From NCBI RefSeq assembly GCF_004784465.1, contig NZ_SRRU01000005.1:434001-498000 (forward strand): a stretch of DNA of 64,000 bases. Direction: 5' to 3'. Positions 60,954 to 64,000 of this stretch are shown here, piece after piece; within the stretch, counting starts at the first letter, position 1; each line of letters opens with the position of its first letter. The translations under genes were made by a program, and so were the position numbers. Source of the DNA: Streptomyces griseoluteus. GTDB lineage: Bacteria; Actinomycetota; Actinomycetes; Streptomycetales; Streptomycetaceae. The notes under the pieces were generated by a model. The model ran no database searches, was not told the DNA's origin, and worked only from the letters and a program-made list of their open reading frames with translations.

Positions 60954-61826
60954 ATGGATCGGCGGCAGCACACGCGCGCGGGCAGGACCGGCGTCGCGGT
61001 GGGGATCATGGGACTCACGGTCGGGCTCGGGGCGGGCGCCTCGGGGTGTTCCGGCAGCGGAGTCACCGCCGAGGGGGTGAACGGCGCGGGCGGCGAGCCG
61101 GTGGCCGTGCTCCGGCAGGCCGCCGACACCCTGCGCGCGGCGGGCACCGCCCGGGCCACCACCTCCATGGAGATGGCCACCGGCGGCACCCGGGTCACCA
61201 TCCGGGGCCGGGGCGTCTACGACTTCCGGCGCCGCCTCGGTGCACTGACCGTGGTCCTCCCGGCGGACCCCACCGGCACCCCGGAGCACCGGCCCATCAC
61301 CGAACTCCTCACCCCCGGCGCCCTGTTCATGAAGAACCGGGGCGCGGGCGTGCCCGCGGACAAGTGGGTGCGGATGGAGGCGGCCACGGCCTCCGACGGC
61401 AACCTGGTCACCGGCGGCGCGACCGACCCGTACGCCGCCGCCGAGGTGCTGCGCGGGACCCGTAGCGCGGCGTACGTGGGCCGCACCAGCGTGGGCGGCA
61501 CCGCCGTACGGCACTACCGGGGCACCGCCGACCTGGCGGGCGCGGCCCGCGCGGCCTCGGCGGACAGCCGGGCGCCGCTCGCGGCGGCGGCGAAAGGGTT
61601 CGCCACGGCCGAGGTTCCGTTCGACGCGTATCTGGACGACGAGGGCCGCATCCGCAAGCTCCGTCAGCGCTTCAGCTTCGTCAACGGACGGCAGGCGGCG
61701 GCCGTGGCCGTGGCCTCCATCACTCTGCTGCACGCTTTCGGCACCGCCGTCGACGTGACGCTCCCGCGCGAGGCCGACATCTACGCGGGCCGCCTCGCGG
61801 AGGGGCAGGGGGCCCCGGCGGACTAG
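60954..61826 (+). CDS. Putative lipoprotein (LppX/LprG-like)
   Basis: 290 residues. Signal peptide with lipobox GAGASGC, the Cys at about 32, so exported and anchored on the outer face of the membrane. The body is beta-rich with no catalytic motif (TTSMEMATGGTRVTIRGRGV, VAVASITLLHAFGTAVDVTL), like LppX/LprG-type proteins of actinobacteria that carry hydrophobic ligands. ATG 60954 begins MDRRQHTRAGRTG, a basic signal N-region. Cargo unknown. Confidence 0.85.
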   Translation: MDRRQHTRAGRTGVAVGIMGLTVGLGAGASGCSGSGVTAEGVNGAGGEPVAVLRQAADTLRAAGTARATTSMEMATGGTRVTIRGRGVYDFRRRLGALTVVLPADPTGTPEHRPITELLTPGALFMKNRGAGVPADKWVRMEAATASDGNLVTGGATDPYAAAEVLRGTRSAAYVGRTSVGGTAVRHYRGTADLAGAARAASADSRAPLAAAAKGFATAEVPFDAYLDDEGRIRKLRQRFSFVNGRQAAAVAVASITLLHAFGTAVDVTLPREADIYAGRLAEGQGAPAD

Positions 61827-61915
61827 CCCGTCCGTGCCATGCGCGGCGCGTGGGGCGATCCCTACTCTAGGAAGCCGGTACCGGCAGGCAGGACCAAGAG
61901 GAAGAGGTGACGCGC

Positions 61916-62080
61916 GTGGCTCCGGTCGGCGGTACGGCGGTGCAGGACCACGTGGCCCTCGCCGAGATAGAGCTGTGCGGCGAGCTGATCATCGCCGCCT
62001 CGGCCGCCGAGGACCGGCTGAGCCTGGCGAGCATAGACGAGGTGCTCCGGGTCACCGAGGAGCGCGGAGCCGCCGCCTGA
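61916..62080 (+). CDS. Short conserved-looking hypothetical protein
   Basis: 54 residues beginning at GTG 61916 (MAPVGGTAVQDHVALAEIEL). An alternative GTG start lies three codons earlier at 61907. The product is acidic (ELCGELIIAASAAEDRLSLA, IDEVLRVTEERGAA) and likely helical and soluble. The frame has strong GC3 and an AAGAGGAAGAGG site upstream. It ends 1 nt before the convergent csoR stop. Family not known. Confidence 0.65.
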   Translation: MAPVGGTAVQDHVALAEIELCGELIIAASAAEDRLSLASIDEVLRVTEERGAAA

Positions 62081-62081
62081 C

Positions 62082-62387
62082 TCAGGTGCGCAGCAGACGG
62101 CCGATGGCCTTCGTCGCCTCGTCCACCTTCGCGTCGATCTCCCCGCCGCCCTTGAGGGCCGCGTCCGCGACGCAGTGCCGCAGGTGCTCCTCCAGCAGCT
62201 GGAGCGCGAAGGACTGCAGCGCCTTGGTGGAGGCGGACACCTGGGTGAGCACGTCGATGCAGTACATGTCCTCCTCCACCATCCGCTGGAGCCCCCGGAT
62301 CTGGCCCTCGATCCGGCGCAGCCGCTTGAGGTGCTCGTCCTTCTGGTGGTGGTAACCGTGCGTGGCGCCGGCTTCGGTCGTCGTCAT
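62082..62387 (-). CDS. csoR: Copper-sensing repressor CsoR
   Basis: 101 residues, DUF156/CsoR four-helix fold. The copper ligands are C43 (MYCIDV), H68 and C72 (EEHLRHC), with the same 25- and 4-residue spacing as S. lividans CsoR. A His-rich N-terminus (HGYHHQ) precedes. It represses copper export genes, and itself, until Cu(I) binds. ATG 62387 has GGAGG upstream. Its operator lies just beyond the start. Confidence 0.93.
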   Translation of the reverse strand: MTTTEAGATHGYHHQKDEHLKRLRRIEGQIRGLQRMVEEDMYCIDVLTQVSASTKALQSFALQLLEEHLRHCVADAALKGGGEIDAKVDEATKAIGRLLRT

Positions 62388-62420
62388 CGCGGGCCTCCAT
62401 CTCGGGACGGGCGGGGACAC

Positions 62421-62437
62421 ATACCCCTGGTGGGTAT
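62421..62437. promoter_or_regulatory. CsoR operator
   Basis: ATACCC-CTGGT-GGGTAT is an exact inverted repeat of the known CsoR type (TACCC-N5-GGGTA), 34 nt upstream of csoR. It supports autoregulation. Confidence 0.85.
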
Positions 62438-62593
62438 ATGGTAGCGAATTTCGCGGGGTAGTGGACCGGTCGAAGGTCCCCCGTGCCGAGCACTGTGCCC
62501 GATGGGCGACACTGGGGGATGGCCCGATAGCCGTGGCCGGATGATGCGCCTAGCATCAGCCTGACCGAAACCAAAGCACCCCGAGGACCACAC

Positions 62594-63214
62594 GTGCGCT
62601 TTCGTCTGACCCCCAGGGAGACGAGCTTCTACGACATGTTCGCCGCGTCCGCGGACAACATCGTCACCGGCTCGAAGCTCCTGATGGAACTGCTCGGGGC
62701 GGACTCCTCCGCCCGAGCCGAGATCGCAGAGCGTATGCGGGCCGCGGAACACGCCGGTGACGACGCCACGCACGCGATCTTCCACCAGCTCAACTCCTCC
62801 TTCATCACGCCGTTCGACCGCGAGGACATCTACAACCTCGCCTCGTCGCTCGACGACATCATGGACTTCATGGAGGAGGCCGTCGACCTGGTCGTCCTCT
62901 ACAACATCGAGGAGCTGCCGAAGGGCGTCGAGCAGCAGATCGAGGTGCTGGCGCGGGCCGCGGTGCTGACGGCGGAGGCCATGCCGAACCTGCGCACCAT
63001 GTCGAACCTCACCGAGTACTGGATCGAGGTCAACCGGCTGGAGAACCAGGCCGACCAGATCCACCGCAAGCTGCTCGCCCAGCTCTTCAACGGCAAGTAC
63101 GACGCGATCGAGGTGCTGAAGCTCAAGCAGGTCGTGGACGTGCTGGAAGAGGCGGCGGACGCCTTCGAACACGTGGCGAACACGGTGGAGACCATCGCCG
63201 TCAAGGAGTCCTGA
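62594..63214 (+). CDS. DUF47 (PhoU-like) phosphate transport accessory protein
   Basis: 206 residues, all-helical. Signature segments are FITPFDREDIYNLASSLDDI, MDFMEEAVDLVV and EVNRLENQADQIHRKLLAQL, typical of DUF47 proteins encoded beside Pit transporters, which regulate or support low-affinity phosphate uptake. GTG 62594 has GAGGA upstream. The pit gene starts 8 nt downstream on the same strand, making an operon. Confidence 0.93.
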   Translation: MRFRLTPRETSFYDMFAASADNIVTGSKLLMELLGADSSARAEIAERMRAAEHAGDDATHAIFHQLNSSFITPFDREDIYNLASSLDDIMDFMEEAVDLVVLYNIEELPKGVEQQIEVLARAAVLTAEAMPNLRTMSNLTEYWIEVNRLENQADQIHRKLLAQLFNGKYDAIEVLKLKQVVDVLEEAADAFEHVANTVETIAVKES

Positions 63215-63221
63215 GGCGTCG

Positions 63222-64000
63222 ATGGACACCTTCGCTCTGATCGTGACCGTCGCGGTCGCGCTCGGTTTCACGTACACCAACGGCTTCCACGACTCCGCGA
63301 ACGCGATCGCCACCTCGGTGTCGACGCGCGCGCTGACCCCGCGCGCCGCGCTGGCGATGGCGGCCGTGATGAACCTCGCCGGTGCCTTCCTCGGCTCCGG
63401 CGTCGCCAAGACCGTCTCCGAGGGCCTGATCGAGACCCCGCACGGCTCCAGAGGGATGGCCATCCTCTTCGCCGCGCTGATCGGCGCGATCGTCTGGAAC
63501 CTCGCCACCTGGTACTTCGGCCTGCCCTCGTCCTCCTCCCACGCGCTGTTCGGCGGCATGGTGGGCGCGGCGCTGGCGGGCGGCATCGACGTGCTGTGGA
63601 GCGGGGTGGTCGAGAAGATCGTCATCCCGATGTTCCTCTCCCCGGTGGTCGGTCTCATCGGCGGCTATCTGGTGATGACGGCCATCCTGTGGCTGTTCCG
63701 CAACGCCAACCCGCACAAGGCCAAGCGCGGTTTCCGCATAGCCCAGACGGTGTCGGCGGCGGGCATGGCGCTCGGCCACGGCCTCCAGGACGCGCAGAAG
63801 ACCATGGGTGTCGTGGTGCTCGCCCTGGTCATCTCCGGCAACGAGACCTTCGGCGACCCGATCCCGGTCTGGGTCAAGATCGCCTGTGCGCTGATGCTCT
63901 CGCTGGGCACCTACGCGGGCGGCTGGCGCATCATGCGCACCCTCGGCCGCAAGATCATCGAGCTGGACCCGCCGCAGGGCTTCGCCGCCGAGGCGACCGG
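63222..64000 (+). CDS. pit: Low-affinity inorganic phosphate transporter Pit, 3' cut by window edge
   Basis: 259 residues visible before the window ends. The PitA signature GFTYTNGFHDSANAIA is at residues 15-30 and repeats in inverted form as GLPSSSSHALFGGMVGAALAG; the second PD001131-type repeat is in ALGHGLQDAQKTMGVV. It cotransports phosphate with protons across the membrane. It is coupled with the DUF47 gene; in Streptomyces, Pit genes are also subject to PhoP control. The C-terminus lies outside the window. Confidence 0.94.
   Translation, partial: MDTFALIVTVAVALGFTYTNGFHDSANAIATSVSTRALTPRAALAMAAVMNLAGAFLGSGVAKTVSEGLIETPHGSRGMAILFAALIGAIVWNLATWYFGLPSSSSHALFGGMVGAALAGGIDVLWSGVVEKIVIPMFLSPVVGLIGGYLVMTAILWLFRNANPHKAKRGFRIAQTVSAAGMALGHGLQDAQKTMGVVVLALVISGNETFGDPIPVWVKIACALMLSLGTYAGGWRIMRTLGRKIIELDPPQGFAAEAT

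Noticed and set aside
1..64000. tRNA genes and CRISPR arrays
   Set aside because: No T-loop GGTTCRAAYCC with a matching acceptor stem, and no regularly spaced direct repeats except the short arrays listed.

Overview
The window is a high-GC actinobacterial chromosome segment from a Streptomyces species. The evidence is GC-rich third codon positions throughout, many GTG/TTG starts, mycothiol genes (mshA, mshD), Streptomyces-specific developmental regulators (devA/devB/devE and rsiG), an orphan GlnR, and a gene order that, as I remember it, follows the S. coelicolor SCO4137-SCO4231 core region. No tRNA, rRNA or CRISPR array was seen.

Layout. 0-5.1 kb: the phosphate two-component system phoR-phoP, divergent from phoU across a three-unit PHO box, then two membrane proteins and a nickel-binding SCO4226-like protein. 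5.2-13.8 kb: an accessory block with a Cys-rich peptide, DUF2267, a metallo-beta-lactamase-fold enzyme, a secreted NHL-type beta-propeller protein, a membrane Ser/Thr kinase, and a graveyard of mobile-element fragments (IS6-type transposase, GntR/UTRA regulator and tyrosine integrase pieces). 13.8-25 kb: gpmA, an MFS exporter, AraC regulator, mshA, a methyltransferase, an NlpC/P60 hydrolase, a receiver-PP2C phosphatase and an XRE regulator with a palindromic operator. 25-30.8 kb: acetyltransferase, a TetR operon facing an aldo/keto reductase across two identical-type operators, a HAD protein and a phosphotransferase.

30.9-36 kb: a developmental block, devB, devA and the paralogue devE, followed by an Eis-type acetyltransferase and rsiG, the c-di-GMP-responsive anti-sigma factor of WhiG. 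36-43.6 kb: dtd, CorA-like transporter, YgfZ, nur, nitrobindin-like protein, DsrE, a broken VOC gene next to a palindromic MITE-like element, then a sulfur group (DUF1416, rhodanese cysA and its cysteine-containing leader peptide). 43.7-51.7 kb: MoaD-like sulfur carrier, hydrolase, glnR with a terminator-like hairpin in its leader, LacI regulator, an HtrA-type protease and an MprAB-like two-component system. 51.7-64 kb: ABC-F protein, mshD, a YtrA-type GntR-ABC operon, ppk-CHAD-Nudix, a lipoprotein, csoR with its operator, and a DUF47-pit phosphate uptake pair that runs off the window.

Functional themes are phosphate and polyphosphate (phoRPU, ppk, CHAD, pit), nickel and copper (nur, SCO4226-like, csoR), mycothiol (mshA, mshD), nitrogen (glnR), and control of development (devABE, rsiG).
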